Positions 36,406 through 49,325 of a stretch of 64,000 nt of DNA are shown piece after piece; within the stretch, counting starts at the first letter, position 1, and each line of letters opens with the position of its first letter. This DNA is from Alisma plantago-aquatica. Lineage: Eukaryota; Streptophyta; Magnoliopsida; Alismatales; Alismataceae. A program made the position numbers and the translations under genes. Below the pieces are notes generated by a model. It ran no database searches and was not told the origin of the DNA. It was given only the letters and a program-made list of their open reading frames with translations. The stretch spans positions 1,329,461,804 to 1,329,525,803 of the forward strand of contig OY856410.1 of assembly GCA_963693085.1 (NCBI GenBank), given 5' to 3'.

Positions 36406-37770
36406 CTAAGGGTTATTACCCTCAATCAACTGATTAGCATTAGCTTGAGCTTCTTCATTGTCAATAGCGAACACTCGAGCTTGTCTTCTTTCTCCAGCAG
36501 GTGGGGCCACAGCTACAGGTGGGGCTGCTACTGGTGGGGCTGCCACTGGACCTAGACCTTTTGATGCTGGTAGAGGACAAGCAGCCAGGATATGCCCCTC
36601 TTGTTGACAATGAAAGCAGACCTTCTTCTTGTGGCGAGACTCACCAGGATGCCATTTCCCACAAGAGCGGCATCGCGGTCGGTTGATTTTAGGCTGGGGT
36701 TTTCCTTTTCCTCCATGTTTTCCTTTAGCTTGATGATGCCCTTGACCCTTCTTTTCGTGGTTTCTCTAGCCTTGGACTCCTTCAGTGAAACCCAAATACC
36801 CCTTGGGTGGAAGCTGAGTAGGCATCACAGTCCTTTCCATGTCTAAGGCAGTGTTGTAAGCTTCTGTGAAGGTTTTAGGTTTTCTTGCCATCACATGAGG
36901 CTTGATGGTAGGGTGAAGACGCTCTATGAAGTGATCCACCCTTCTTTCTTCATCCATCTTGTACCTAAAACGTTCCAGGATCCGAAATTTCCGCCCAAAG
37001 TCCGCCATAGAGGAATTCCCTTGAGTCATATTAGTGAATTTTCTTTCCTTTTCCTTCTTAGCTGCAACAGGGACAAATCTGGAAGTGAAGATGGTCTAGA
37101 AATCAGCCCATGCCATTGGTTCCTCAGTAAGATCTCGCCATGTGATGTGTGTCTCCCACCATATCTTAGCCGCTCCTTCTAGGAGGTGAGTAGCAAATAG
37201 AACTTTCTTGTTTGACTGTACTTCCAGCATGCGAAAACCATTCTCAATAGCAAGCACCCAAGCTTCCGCCTTGTCAACTACCTCAGTTTTATCTTCTCCC
37301 CAAAACTTTTCTATATTCAGCTTGACGAAGTCTAGGATGGTGGCTCCTACACGGGGACGAACAGGGTATGGCTCACCATTCTCAGCTCTAGCTAAGTCTC
37401 GCAGGGCCAAAGCATTAATAGCCTCTGTCAACTTCCTCTATTGCTCCATCCACAAGGTATCAGGGGTGTGAATCATCATGGTCGGTTCTGTATCACCAGC
37501 TTGGTCCTCTTCCATCTTGGCTTCTTCTTCATACACATGTTGCTCCTCATATCCTTGGTCTTCTTCTTGGTCCAGGTTACTAAATGGTACTAGGTTAGGG
37601 TTAGGGACCTCATGAGTGACTTCTTCGGGCCTCTTCCTCTTCTTAGAGGATTCAGCATCATGGTTCCTTTTTCTCTTTTTAGAAGACTCCTTTCCCTTAC
37701 GGGGAGGCCAACCACTCCTAGATGGATTCCCAGAACCCTCAAGAATAGCAACAATCTTTGTTCGTGCCAT
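36406..37770 (-). pseudogene. Element B gag (decayed)
   Basis: It starts MARTKIVAIL and has a Lys/Glu-rich N-terminal part. The capsid-like region contains VLFATHLLEGAAKIWWE, FTSRF and MADFGRKFRILERFRY. The C-terminal part has CRSCGKWHPGESRH and the knuckle CFHCQQEGHILAAC. Three in-frame TAG codons interrupt it (near 37438, 37096 and 36766), all in one reading frame. Pol is in another frame, so either a natural frameshift or a later indel lies near 36300-36400. Confidence 0.9.
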
Positions 37771-38216
37771 CTACATAAGCATAACAAAAAAACCTTTAGT
37801 TTATCATTTAAACTAGTTATACTTATGTTCAATGATATCTCATTACATATCTTTTATTAATTTGATGGAGGATCCTTAAACCCTTAACTTACTTGCCCAT
37901 ACCACATGAGTGTGGAGGAGAGAGAGAATCCTACTCTTAGAGCCTTAATAGAATATGTGATGAAAAGAGACGAATAAGATGAGAGAGTCCTAAAGGTATC
38001 TTATTTCGAATCATACCCTAAGACTTTGGCCAGGAAGTCACACGGATCCGGGAGTCCTCGTATTCTGACTAGCGGTGCGGAGGAAAATATTGCCAGCCCC
38101 CGGTCGTGATCCTTTTCTAGACACCTCAATCTTTCAGATAATCCTCTAATAACTCCCTTGGGTTCTATGAAGTTTGTAAAATTTAATAATTATTAATGGT
38201 GACATGAGGAACCTAG

Positions 38217-38228
38217 GCTCTGATACCA
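38217..38228 (-). other. Primer binding site of element B (tRNA-iMet)
   Basis: The minus strand reads TGGTATCAGAGC, complementary to the 3' end of plant initiator tRNA-Met, 2 nt from the 5' LTR. Confidence 0.97.
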
Positions 38229-38777
38229 AATGTTACGACCCCACCTTTCGGTAACCCCCAATTAAGGGAGACCAAGAGGTTGAAGTTGCACCCATAAACT
38301 CCAGATCAAAGGTTCGACATATAACCAAAAACAATTATCAAATTTTAACAGACTATACTAAAAAACGGTAATAAAATTTGTGCATACCTTTGAAAAGTTT
38401 GGAATATACTAAAATTCTGATCACAACTGAACTACTCTAACTAGTTCCTCCTTGTTCTTAAATTCTTGAATTCACAATGTGTCACTTTACTATTTTTACT
38501 TTGGGATTTGTACCTAAATCGCTGACAAACAAAACAACGATCAACCAAAGCTGGTATGTGGGGAAAACCAATAATGTGCAACTACATTAACAAAGTAATT
38601 AAGCAATTAATCATTTAACAATCAAGATTACATTTTAATCCATACAACTCAATCCATACATATTCTCGAACTCTGGGTTGTCCCTGCAGTGGACCTGGAT
38701 AACACCTCTCTTTTAAGTTCATATGGTAATAGAGTCACATGGCACTACCCGAAGATAGCCCAATATCTAACTCAATG

Positions 38778-38915
38778 TGACTTGATGGTCCTACCTCAAT
38801 GGTAGCCATGTTCTAAGTCATCCATAGACCTGATGGACCTACCCAATAAGTAGCCATGTACTAGGTCTTCCTCTGACCTGATGGACCTACCCATAGACAA
38901 CCATGTACTAGGTCA
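38778..38915. repeat. Three tandem hairpins in the 5' LTR of B
   Basis: Here all three close perfectly: TGACTT/AAGTCA (38778-38783, 38815-38820), AGACCT/AGGTCT (38826-38831, 38863-38868), TGACCT/AGGTCA (38874-38879, 38910-38915). Where the stems differ, both arms differ together. Confidence 0.88.
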
Positions 38916-40166
38916 ACTATAATGCCACAGAGAGAACTAGGATCTGAGCTTGTAGGCACATATATTATGTGATAGTCATAGCCACATTATAGTTTGCATG
39001 AACTAAATTCATCCAACAGTTATTTAAAGCAACCAGTAAAACATTTGAGAATCGTCGTAAAGCTATAACGGTTATTCATAAGCGTAACCACATACCTTTA
39101 ATTGTAGATTTCAAGATAGAATCAAATATGCAGAGAAACCCAATCAATGAGGAAGCGAAATCCTCAAATAAAAGTACAATTTTCCTTTTATTAATATTTA
39201 TTCAATTTCATCACATTACTTAGGATTTCAATTCTAATTTTAGGGTTCCATCAGAAATTAGGGTTTTTACTTCTTCTTTCCTAATTATCATCCTTAATTT
39301 ATCAACTACATAAAACCCCTAATTTCTCATTGTATCTCTCTTAAAAAAATTTAGGATCTTTATTAAGCATCTGATTATCTTATTCCAAATAAATATGATT
39401 GTTATCTCCTTTTATCCTAAATTAGGGTTTCCATGTAAATTAACCTTCTTTTAGGTATTACAATTCTAAATTAATCATCTTTGCATCCAAACGGATAGTC
39501 AAACCACTTTTATCATTAAAAGGGTTAAACTTATCAATTTGACCTATTGATTTACCAAATTACACTCTTAACATGCAATTAGGGTTTCTCATCAATTTTT
39601 AATACACTTTATTAGAAAATTAGGGAACTTTTGCAAAACAGAGCAGAACTAGGTTCTCAAATCATTTTGATCGGATTCCTCGTATTTTTCTACACAAGTT
39701 TCATATACAAAGTTTTGTCATATAAGGTTCCTAGCTATTACTACAAATTTTGCAAAGAAAACCCTTTTTCTTGAACATTCAGCAGAGAGGAGAAATTACC
39801 AATTTTTGTGAGTCGTTGGATTGCTGCACCCATGGTCCTCCTCCGGATCTGACGCTCAGTGTAGCGTGTCTCCACTAACCCTGAAGCGCGCCCCACCTCC
39901 TTGCTCGGTCCGTTGGATTTAGTTGAGTCCACGGTGGGCTCTCGATCGATCGGCCCACGACTTTCGGCAAAACAATTCAGCTAGCCCTTCCTTGCTCTGT
40001 CTGATCTTAATCGAACGATGACTACTCGTCGTCTTCCTCTTTGTCTGATGCTCGTGCTACGGCGGCGCCCTTGTCGGAGCCAAGATGATCGAGAAGAAGA
40101 GAGGGGTTCGGAGCTCGATCAGAAGCCGTAAACGATCACAACCTCAAGAGGGTTCATGTGATACCC

Positions 40167-40174
40167 TTTTTATA
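40167..40174 (-). promoter_or_regulatory. TATA box in the 5' LTR of B
   Basis: Same TATAAAAA box as at 32091-32098. Transcription should start about 30 bp to its left, leaving about 1.9 kb of R-U5 before the PBS. Confidence 0.75.
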
Positions 40175-41014
40175 GGGTATGGGGCGTCCCTGAGAGGAGT
40201 CCCAATCCTAACCGATCTGGACAACTAGCCCAATTGGGCGTTTCACGAGATTAGGTCAAAACCTAATAAAACCAGGGTCTAGATCCTTTGCCAGGATATC
40301 CCGAATGTAATGGGACAAGAATCATAAGTGCAGATGCACTTGATTGCGAGAAAAACCATGGGAAAGATCCCCCCTGTAACGTAGAGTCTGCGTCCAACTA
40401 GGATTCTAAATGATGAGAAGTGCCTGTTGGATCTAAATCCAAGTGCTCTCATCACGCGTGTTTGATCAAAAGGAAACAAATTCCCAATTAATTTTGAATT
40501 ATATTCCTAATTCAAAGGAAACTTGGAAAATTCATAACTCCCAATTTGTAACTCCTTTTTACTTTAAATTTGGATGGAACCTGGTTCATGTTTTTATCTT
40601 CCATCCTACAAAAATTGGGATTATTATCTCAAGGAAACAATCTCTTTTCTTGGATTGCAAGTTATCCTTCAAATACTCATATTTTCCATGTCCTTTCTAT
40701 TTCTTTTATTATTATTTTCCAATTCTGAGTTCCTTGAACCCCAAGGAATCCACTAAACTCGAAATCTCATTTTTGGGAAATCATTCCTTAGCCTCTTGTT
40801 CTTATTTCATTTATTTCTTTATGTATTCTTTTAATCTTTTTCTTTTTGTCCTTCAATTGGGCTTAATGGCCAAAAAGGCCCAATAAGAAAACATACAAGC
40901 TATCAAACACAAAATCCATTCAAATCAACTCATCACATCAACCACGGATTTCATTTCTCTTAAAAAAAAGATTCACAATGTCATTACATTTTTGGAAAAA
41001 TTGGGGTTATAACA

Positions 41015-42659
41015 ATACGTTAGTGTCGTTGGATGTCCTCTCATAGTATCTTGGAGTATAAAGGTCTCTTATGGATCTTTGACTCAATATTTTGGTTCTA
41101 TTTAATTAAAATGTGTTTATCTTGATGACTGAGTTGAAGCTTCTATAGTAAAACATGACCATTGTTGTTTATTTGAAGAGTCATCTTTCTGAGACCACAT
41201 GCTTCCTCATATCCTTCTCTTACTATGAATCCTAATGGAAATTAGTGTCTGGATGAACGTTGAAGCCTGAGATGGATTCTGATTCCTAAAGATTTTTATA
41301 GATGTTTGCTTTGTAGTCTGCTCCTCTTGTTGTGGTTGATATTGTTCTCATGTATGCTTATACTTGTAGCTAATTTCCTGCATAGTTTATTTTGGGGGTT
41401 GATCTTTTGTTAGCCTCAATAAGCACATTATACAATTACAAAAAGATAGAAATGGAAAAAGGGCTCACATGATTTTTGATTAAAAAACAAGTTTTCATAC
41501 ATGACCTGCTGATGTACATTCAACGCGGTAGTACATTGGTTTCTTTCATTCCTATGCTCATTTATTATGATAAATCTATAAAAAATTTGAGGAATAACGT
41601 TGCCTTTTCTGGTGAAATTTTTTTTAATGGTTCCTTTCTTCATGGAACTAATAACCGTGTGATTTTTCCGAATAAATGGACTATCTTTGCAGACGAACTC
41701 AAGAACATTATTTTTGTAGGTTGCCATACCTGTTTTATTGTTCCTTCTTGTCATGAACTGGAATATGAGTGGCGTCATAAGTTTTTTTTGAAAATGTGAA
41801 TAAAATTTTGTATTGGAACATGCATATAATCCTACTGTTTGAGTATTCTCCTCTTCATTTTTACTATTGTCAGTCATGCCAACCTAAAAACAACACCATT
41901 GAATCAGCTATAAATGATTTACTTCCTAGTGATTCATAATCAGTCCCACCAATGGTTTAATATGTCATGTCACCCTATTTGATACTTAATTTAGCATGAA
42001 TAAAAAGACTACTACTTATTCAATAATATATCTAGCTTAGCAATCTTCAAATTATACTTATCCTGATATGATGTCAAATGAATTGTCATTTGGAACAATG
42101 GATTCAATTAGTTACATACATTATCCCTTGAGTTTTGTAGGATACATGTAACAAAACTTTGGAGGGCTAGTATTGTATTGTTGGTTCTGTATTTTCTCTA
42201 ATGTTCTCATTTGAACTAATTCTTCCATTTAGTTTGATGCATATTATTTTATTTCATCTTATCCTTTTGTTGTGATTCATTTCCTTGATTTTATTTCTTA
42301 GAATATCCAAGATATGCGGCTCATTGATGAAGAACTTGGGGACATGACCGAGGTAGTTCTCATAGAGAAGTGAACAAAAACAGCAACAACATTCCTCCCA
42401 ACACTACTAACATAATCCATATTGCATTTATTGCAAGGAAACCTATTTTTAGATCTACCTAACTAGTTCTATGATTGTTAAATAAGATTATACGACTGTT
42501 ATTTGTTAGGTGAAACAAAATCTTAAAAAAAATTGATGCAGTTTGCCACAATGTAAGACATTTGAGTAGCTATGGGTGAAGTTACATTTTTTGTTGTGTA
42601 TATAATGTTGTATATGATACGATCTATGTGTTTCAATAAATATAAAAATAATGTTGTTT
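41015..42659. other. Old sequence right of element B, partly unknown
   Basis: Two overlapping opposite frames at 41428-41877 (149 residues minus, 107 residues plus) have no recognisable domain. A splice-acceptor-like TTTTATTTCTTAG at about 42289-42301 precedes a short plus frame ending ...IQDMRLIDEELGDMTEVVLIEK, which could be the last exon of a transposon gene. Not identified. Confidence 0.35.
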
Positions 42660-43005
42660 GCCACCACAACTATTTGTGATGGAAATTTTCTATCCTAATT
42701 AAACTTTTCAATAGAATCAATATAATTATCAATATCAATATTTGTGATCGAATTATTACATGATGAATACTAATAATGACAAGTAAATTATTTTGAAGTT
42801 ATAAAAATTTGTGATAAAAAAATTAGTCATTATTATTAGAAATAATGATGGAATGATAATTTTTCTCATTATCTGTATCAGCGACAAGATCAATAACATG
42901 ACATGTGACGAAAATTTTATTCTATCCCTAATACCTATAATGAAAACTTTTTTTAATAATTACGATGCAAGTTGTCTGATATTAGTGGTGTATTTTCATG
43001 TAGTG
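42660..43005 (+). mobile_element. 3' end of a CACTA-type element
   Basis: It ends ...TTTTCATGTAGTG at 43005 (CACTACATG read inward). The preceding 340 bp hold repeated blocks such as TGTGATGGAAATTTTC, TGTGACGAAAATTTTATTC and CTATCCCTAATACC, which look like subterminal repeats. The matching left end was not found, so this is a fragment or a very large nested element. Confidence 0.5.
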
Positions 43006-43356
43006 ACATTAAAATTAAATGAACGATATTTTTTAAACAAAAGTAAAAAGTAAGATATTATAATGAGGCATAACTGAGTATAAGAGACCTTCAAAGGTAT
43101 GTGAAATAGGTGTGAAATATAATATAAAATGTGCTATTAAGGATATATAAAGGATGATCTCATCCATCATGTGATCCATACTCCTCACATATGATAAAGT
43201 TGTAGAGAAACTAGCATGATCTTTACATGACACAAGGGTCACTAGCACATAAGAGGGTAACTGGATATATACTCATGTATGCAAAAGATATGAAGTCTAA
43301 TAAAGGATGCATGATGCAAACATATAAAATTATAGAAAGTGTGCTAGTTCTCCCAT
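43006..43356. other. Spacer between two CACTA ends
   Basis: 350 bp with no recognised feature. It ends with CAT, one copy of the target duplication of the next element. Confidence 0.5.
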
Positions 43357-43387
43357 CACTAATACATAAAATGCTTTTTACAATAGT

Positions 43388-43925
43388 TTATTTTTTTGCA
43401 TTCTACAATTGGTGTCAACCGTTGTATTAGATGGAGTGGTCTTATGGGGGGCTGCTTTGTACAACATGTGTTGCTCAAGTTGTAATACATGTATTTTATA
43501 CAACTGTAAATCATGTTTTCTTTCACTAAATAATTGTAATAGGGATGTTTCATATAGCATGTGGTGCACCCATTATAATATATATGTTTATATAACAGTT
43601 GAAGCATGTCACCTTTTAATAAATGCATCGTTATAATAGGGGTATTTTTTACAACATGTGGTGCACATGTTGTAACATATGTTTATACAATAGTTGAAAC
43701 ATGTTGTCTCTCAGTAAATACACCCGTTGTAACAGGGGTGTTTATATAGTATATGGTGTGCATGTTGTAATATATGTATTTAATACAATAGGTGTTGCAT
43801 GTTGTAGTTTACTAAACACACCCATTGTAATATGGTTGTGCTTCCCAGACACACCCATTGTAATAGGGGTGGTTTACACAAGTATTATTTGTTGTAACAT
43901 CACACTTTTTATAGAATATCATTAA
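43388..43925. repeat. Left subterminal repeats of the 6 kb CACTA element
   Basis: Repeats such as TACAACATGTG, TGTTGTAACA, CCATTGTAATA and CATGTTGTAATATATG occur every 20-50 bp in both orientations. Confidence 0.8.
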
Positions 43926-45720
43926 CTATTGTATTTTATCATAATTTGACATCTCCTATCCAACCAATTTGATTAATCAATTAACTATATATAAAATATT
44001 TAATAATAAAAATGAAATAATTCTTTTTAAGTTTCATAAACAAACACATAATTGAACATAATTTCCATTGAACCTTTCAAAAATATTGTAAGAAGTTTAA
44101 TAAATAATCAATCATTCATACAAAGATTCAATGACACAAACTAGTGAGTACACACTTTAGAGTCAAACTAGAAATTAGCTACAAAGGTTTCACACATTGG
44201 TCTATGCTAAAGAAGAGACGTCTTCATCTCATGCAATACAATTTGGTGTGTGCTCAAGAACACACACCGCCCACTCGTTTTAGACCCCATTCATTAGTTC
44301 TTGATCGAAGCATTGACCAATATACTTTGAATAATACTACAATCATAGGTCAAATGCATTAGAATATTGTAAATTATTCAATATAATTAGAAGTTTAGAT
44401 AAACTAAAAGAATATAATAAGTAGCTTACATTTTCAGAAATATTTCTAACTTACACCTCAACAATGTCTCTCATTTATTTCATCACATAATTCCCGTAAT
44501 GTTTGTTATTCGACTGCTTTGCCACTGTATAAAATGAATATAAGATAAACACAAATAAAATTGGTAAAATTTACTAGTGATATATGTATTTCAAAATGAA
44601 GGGTATAAATTGTTGTTTTTACAGCTCCGCCTACCAACTTTGCATATATTAATAAATTTCACATGTTCTCCATTAGCATACCATCCCTCAACCTTAGTGA
44701 TTTTTAAAAGAACCTTTGCATTGTGCAATGGGTAGTAGACATTTGAAGGCCAAACCTAAGATTGATGAGTTTGTCAACATACTCTACTGAATGTAGCTGT
44801 AAATAACAACATTGTAGCTAATGTTAATAAAAACCTATAGTTAGTAGACCATCATTTCTTCTTCAACCATGATCAACATTTTGTGTCTACACATGTATAT
44901 TAATACCCCCCCTTTAAAATGGAGGTGAGCAGATTAAGCCCTAGTTTGTTAATAAATTAGTACATGACATAAGCTAGAAGAGCTTAGCTAAGGAAATCTT
45001 CTACCTGAGTTGTAGTTGAAACACGCTAAGTAAGAATATGTCCCCTAAATACCTTGTTCCTAATGAATTGATAGGTAATCTCAAAGTTATTAGTGCTTCC
45101 ACCAAAGGTGGGATTGATAATCATGTATAAAACACTCCCATTGTCATATAAGAGAGAGTTGGTAATGAGACATGAACTTGAAAAGAAACCTAGTGGTTCT
45201 ACATTTGAGATGACTATTAGAAAGAAGCATCACTTCATTCTAATCCAATGTCTCCAGAGGAATCAAGAGAGGTAGGAAACAAAATCGTCAAAAGGAGTTC
45301 TAATTGAATTACAAATATAGAAGGAATTTGGAGAAATCAAGACATCAAACCACATTGAAGGAAAATCAACAATATCAGCCACAATAGAAAATCTGATAAA
45401 AGATGAGGTAGTTGAAGGAATGTAAAGTTTTGGAATTATTTTACCAGCCCTCTTAGATAGCACTACAATGGGAGAAAAGACTTTTGTGTCCTACTCGACA
45501 TCAACCAGCCCCACGGTTGATAAGCAAAATAAGATCACCAAGGACAAAAATTGTTCTATGCCACCCATATAGGAAGTCTGGAGTTTGTAGAAGCATAGTA
45601 GATGCCAAGGATATAACCACACACATGATCAAGCGATCAATTCTATCATTATTATGCTTTGTGCCATTCTCCGAAGAAAATACCTTCCACTCTAGGAAAG
45701 CCTCAACACCTTACAAGGGG

Positions 45721-46320
45721 TAGGGTATGCCACCACATCATGCAAATGCACCAGAAACCCTCCTTATTACTACTCTAAAAATCCATGCACCAACACTCCA
45801 TGAGGTTCAAGAATACCATCACTATAAATTATGTCAACCTTATTGCAACACATGATCCATATTCACCATACCCCTATAAGGAACTCCACCCTACCAACCA
45901 CCATATCATCACTCTAGACATTATGCACCCAGCAAGTTGCTCCAGAAGTGTGTTGCACACCACCACCATATCCCCCTCCATGTATTCCTCGTACTTGACA
46001 ATTTGTTACCCCTACTCATTACCCATCCCATCATCAACCTAAGGTTCTGCCTTATCCTCCAATGGCCCCTCCTTATCCCCATGGACATGATTCTTTTCAT
46101 GCCCCCTTTGTTGACCTTTTTGTCCCCACAACTCTTTTTCTCAGTATCACCTGGGACCTTATCCACCACCTCAGGACGATATTACCCTATGAGTTACATA
46201 TAACATGCTTCTTGTGGTCTTTCAGTTTCCCATTTTGAGCAACATAGTCACTCCACCAATAACCATTCTACTTCCAGAAGAATTACAAAAACACAAATAG
46301 CCTAGACTAGTCAAACCATG
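45721..46320 (+). pseudogene. Pro/Tyr/His-rich decayed coding-like segment
   Basis: Within the CACTA element, adjacent plus frames give peptides such as PPYPPP, PYPPMAPPYPHGHD and PPYQPPYHH, with frameshifts and stops. This composition extends over 500 bp and is unlike the AT-rich surroundings. It may be a decayed element gene or a captured host gene fragment. No family is recognised. Confidence 0.35.
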
Positions 46321-48829
46321 AGGCCCCCATACGACACTAGATACCTAGGCTTAGATGAGTTTGATTTTACCCTTATGCAAGCATAAACATATAGTTACAC
46401 AAATTTTTATATAGATGACGAGTAGCAACACATTAGAATCATCAAGAACTAAAGAATTTAAATAAACAGAGAATAATTAGACTAGTAGAAGAAGTAAATA
46501 ATACAAACAATGAAAATTTCTCATGATATAATATTAAAATAAAGACTCTTTTTCTTCAAGTCATGTAGTGTTCTAGACTTATTCCATGACAACTTTATTG
46601 TTAATTAGTTTATCCAATCAGGTCTAAATAAGGTCATGTTAGGTGTGATTTCAGTCAAGTTTAAAATCACAACTTAGATATAAACCATTTAAAATATACA
46701 TAATAATGTATCTATTTGAATACATATAAGTGTGTGTGTGTGTATGAAAATTTTACTATATATATGTAAACAAATAAAAAATATAGCAAAAATGCCTAGT
46801 CTCTCACCTAAGCTCCCCTTGGGAAAAGGGAGTACCTAGGCTCCACTTTGGATTTCAATGTCCTACTCCACACATAGATATAAGCTAATAATATTTGCAG
46901 GATAAGGTTGAGTTATGATATGTCAAATCAATATTCAATATTGAACAATCATATGAGAGAGTAAAACAAAAAATCTTTAATAGAGTCTCTAATATACAAC
47001 ACAACTAAATTAAGGTGAACTTGTTCATAAAAATTCTCTAGATGATTTGAAGTTAATATGTTCATATACATTTTACAGATGATTTGACATTAAGATATAT
47101 AAATTTAACTCTGGATCTCTTTATTAAAATGTGCTCATTGATGAATATATCATCATCCAGACCAAAAAGAACAAGGCTTTGGTCATGCAACTGCATAAAA
47201 TATAAGGTGGAGAGAGGAGAGATCGGCATGCATATACTTCTTAGGTGGAAGCTTTGGCTTCTTGGCCATAAGGTGTGTTTCCTTTATCCTCTTCATGTTG
47301 CATCCACGTACTTCATGTTAATTGTGATGATATATCTACAATATTGTCCAAATACAAATTTCTTCTAAAAAAAAGTGACTAGAGGTCAAACCATATAACT
47401 TTTTTTGCCTTTCCTATCAAAACAAATCATTATGGGTAGTCCCTTTATGAACAAATACATTATGACCAAATACATTAACTTTATTTGCATTCTTGTTCTC
47501 CTCACTATGGGTATGTAAGATAGTAGATTTGTTTTGTTTTAATTGTATATTTTTCTACTCACTACAATTGTGATTTCATAGTCAGTTGTTGGGTATCATT
47601 TAAACATATAAGTTCATCAAGTTCACTAGGGTGTAATCAAAGGACTTAACTTGGGAAAAGCAACCTTTAGAGTTATTGACATGAAAATAGAAGGAATTTT
47701 TGAAGAGGTTTGTAGCTAAAAGACATTCATAGTGTACTAAATTCTATGTTTCATGCTTCTCTATACAGGTTTACACCATAGGTTTGATAAAGCAACCATA
47801 TCAATATCCTTGCAAGCTTACAAGTCAAAAAGAAAATATTGGATTAAAAAAACTGAATGTACCTAAAGTTAATGGTGAAGAACGGAAGAATAGACAAAAA
47901 ACATTACCTCATAGTTCTAGTCCTACAAGTAAATATAAAAATAGAGAACCAAATTTCTTAGAGAATGCTAACAATCAATATGATATAAAATTGTATATTC
48001 CTTACAACAATACAAGTATTTATGGATGGTACATGTGAATTATACAAGACAACAAAATGCATCCCATTTATATGAAAACAGTTATGCCAAAAGACCAAAA
48101 GTAAAATACACAAACTTACCTAAACAAACAACAAGTTTGCAGATGAAAATGCATGATGGTGTTTATGAAGGACTAGTTTAGAGTTGGGTTCAACTAAAAT
48201 ACAGATGCCTTCTTCAATTAGATGAGCGCATCTCTTCATGGGAGGAGATCCCTATCTATATGAATGTTGTGTCTGAGAAAGAAGGAAGGCAAAGAGCTAG
48301 TTCTTGGTCATACAGGAGGCCTGGTCAACTAGAGTAATTTTATTTGACAGGTCAATGGCAAAAAATGAAGGGTTTAAAGTTGCTCCATTTTTCAGGTCCT
48401 CAATGAGTGATATGGGGTTGTCAACATCATACATCATGGTCATGACCAAAAACTTACGGTGATAGGGCACCAGTTGGAATGGGTCATGGGATGAGGTGAA
48501 GACGTCCTTGTGAATATTGTAAAACATGTGTCCACTTAGGGGCCTCTTTCTAGTAGTGCATAGTGTTGCATATTGTAGAATAGGGTTTACTTGTGCTACA
48601 TCAGGCCAATAGACTTTTAACGAATGTTCAATTTTTCTATTGTGGAAAGAAAATGCTCATCGCACCTTTTGAAAATAAGGAGAAGAGAGGGTGTACCCAT
48701 CGTACCATTTGAAAAGTGGAGAAAGTCTATAGGGGGCGTATTTTGAAATTTATCTAAAAATAAATTTTAATTCTAACACTATACAACTAAGGGGATTTTA
48801 TATTATCTAAAGCCACACACATGCTTATA
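46321..48829. other. Interior of the CACTA element, unassigned
   Basis: Short frames (47084-47368, 47784-48038 plus; 48297-48527 minus) have no recognisable domains. A short GT tract lies near 46731. Confidence 0.4.
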
Positions 48830-49300
48830 CAACATGGTGGAGTCTATTGTGGAATTATGATGTATAACAACAAGTTGGATTCTATTGTGTGATCTTGGTA
48901 TATAACAATAGCTTATAGCATGTTGTATAATTGTGGTCTATTACAATAGGTAACTATTACAACAGGTAAATGCCTATTGTGTGATTATGGTATATTATAA
49001 TGGGTTATAAACTATGATGTGTGATGATGGTGTATTACTATAAGTTATAATATGTGAATATTACAACGGGTTACAACATGTTGTTTAATTCAGATCTTTT
49101 ACAACATGTTTGAGTATGTTGTGATATTACAGTCTATTATAATAGTTTAGCAAGTGTTGTCATGTATACTATAATGGGTTTGGCCTACTGTATATAATTT
49201 GTGTTGTATAAACTATACAATATACAACATGCAAACAAACTTGTGATAAATATACTAACTACAAAACAACCGGCAAAACTGTAGTATTTTTCACGTTGTA
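48830..49300. repeat. Right subterminal repeats of the 6 kb CACTA element
   Basis: Repeats such as TACAACATG, GGGTTACAACATGTTGT, TATTACAATAGG and TCTATTGTG(T/G) match the style of the left subterminal block. Confidence 0.8.
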
Positions 49301-49325
49301 AAAAATATTTTCGGTAGTAGTACAT

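Larger units (their letters stand above)
30155..41014 (-). mobile_element. Gypsy chromovirus B, complete but inactive
   Basis: A 10.86-kb element on the minus strand with LTRs of 2782 (3') and 2784 bp (5'), a PBS 2 bp inside the 5' LTR, gag, pro, RT, RNase H, integrase with chromodomain-like tail, and a PPT. All coding segments are recognisable but broken by stop codons. The 5 bp outside the LTRs are GTACA and ATACG, so no intact target duplication is seen. Comparing the first 345 bp of the two LTRs by eye gave about 18 differences, roughly 5%. It sits inside an older copia remnant. Confidence 0.95.
38231..41014 (-). repeat. 5' LTR of element B
   Basis: 2784 bp, paired with 30155-32936. It bears the promoter that would drive the element. 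Confidence 0.96.
43357..49322 (+). mobile_element. Non-autonomous CACTA element, 5.97 kb, with CAT duplication
   Basis: The left end CACTAATACATAAAATG and the right end (reverse complement) .ACTACTACCGAAAATA match at about 22 of 28 positions, continuing through TTTTTACAA. The outermost base of the right end is changed (TAGTA in place of TAGTG). CAT lies directly outside both ends (43354-43356 and 49323-49325), the 3-bp target duplication expected for CACTA elements. Dense repeats of ACAACATGT/TTGTTGTA type fill about 540 bp at the left and 470 bp at the right. No transposase domain is visible inside, so it would need enzyme from elsewhere. Orientation is arbitrary. Confidence 0.88.

Noticed and set aside
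32979..37860. Plus-strand frames over the element B gag-pol
   Set aside because: Antisense shadows of the decayed polyprotein.
41428..41877. 149-residue minus and 107-residue plus frames as genes
   Set aside because: They overlap each other, are AT-driven in composition, and match no known family.
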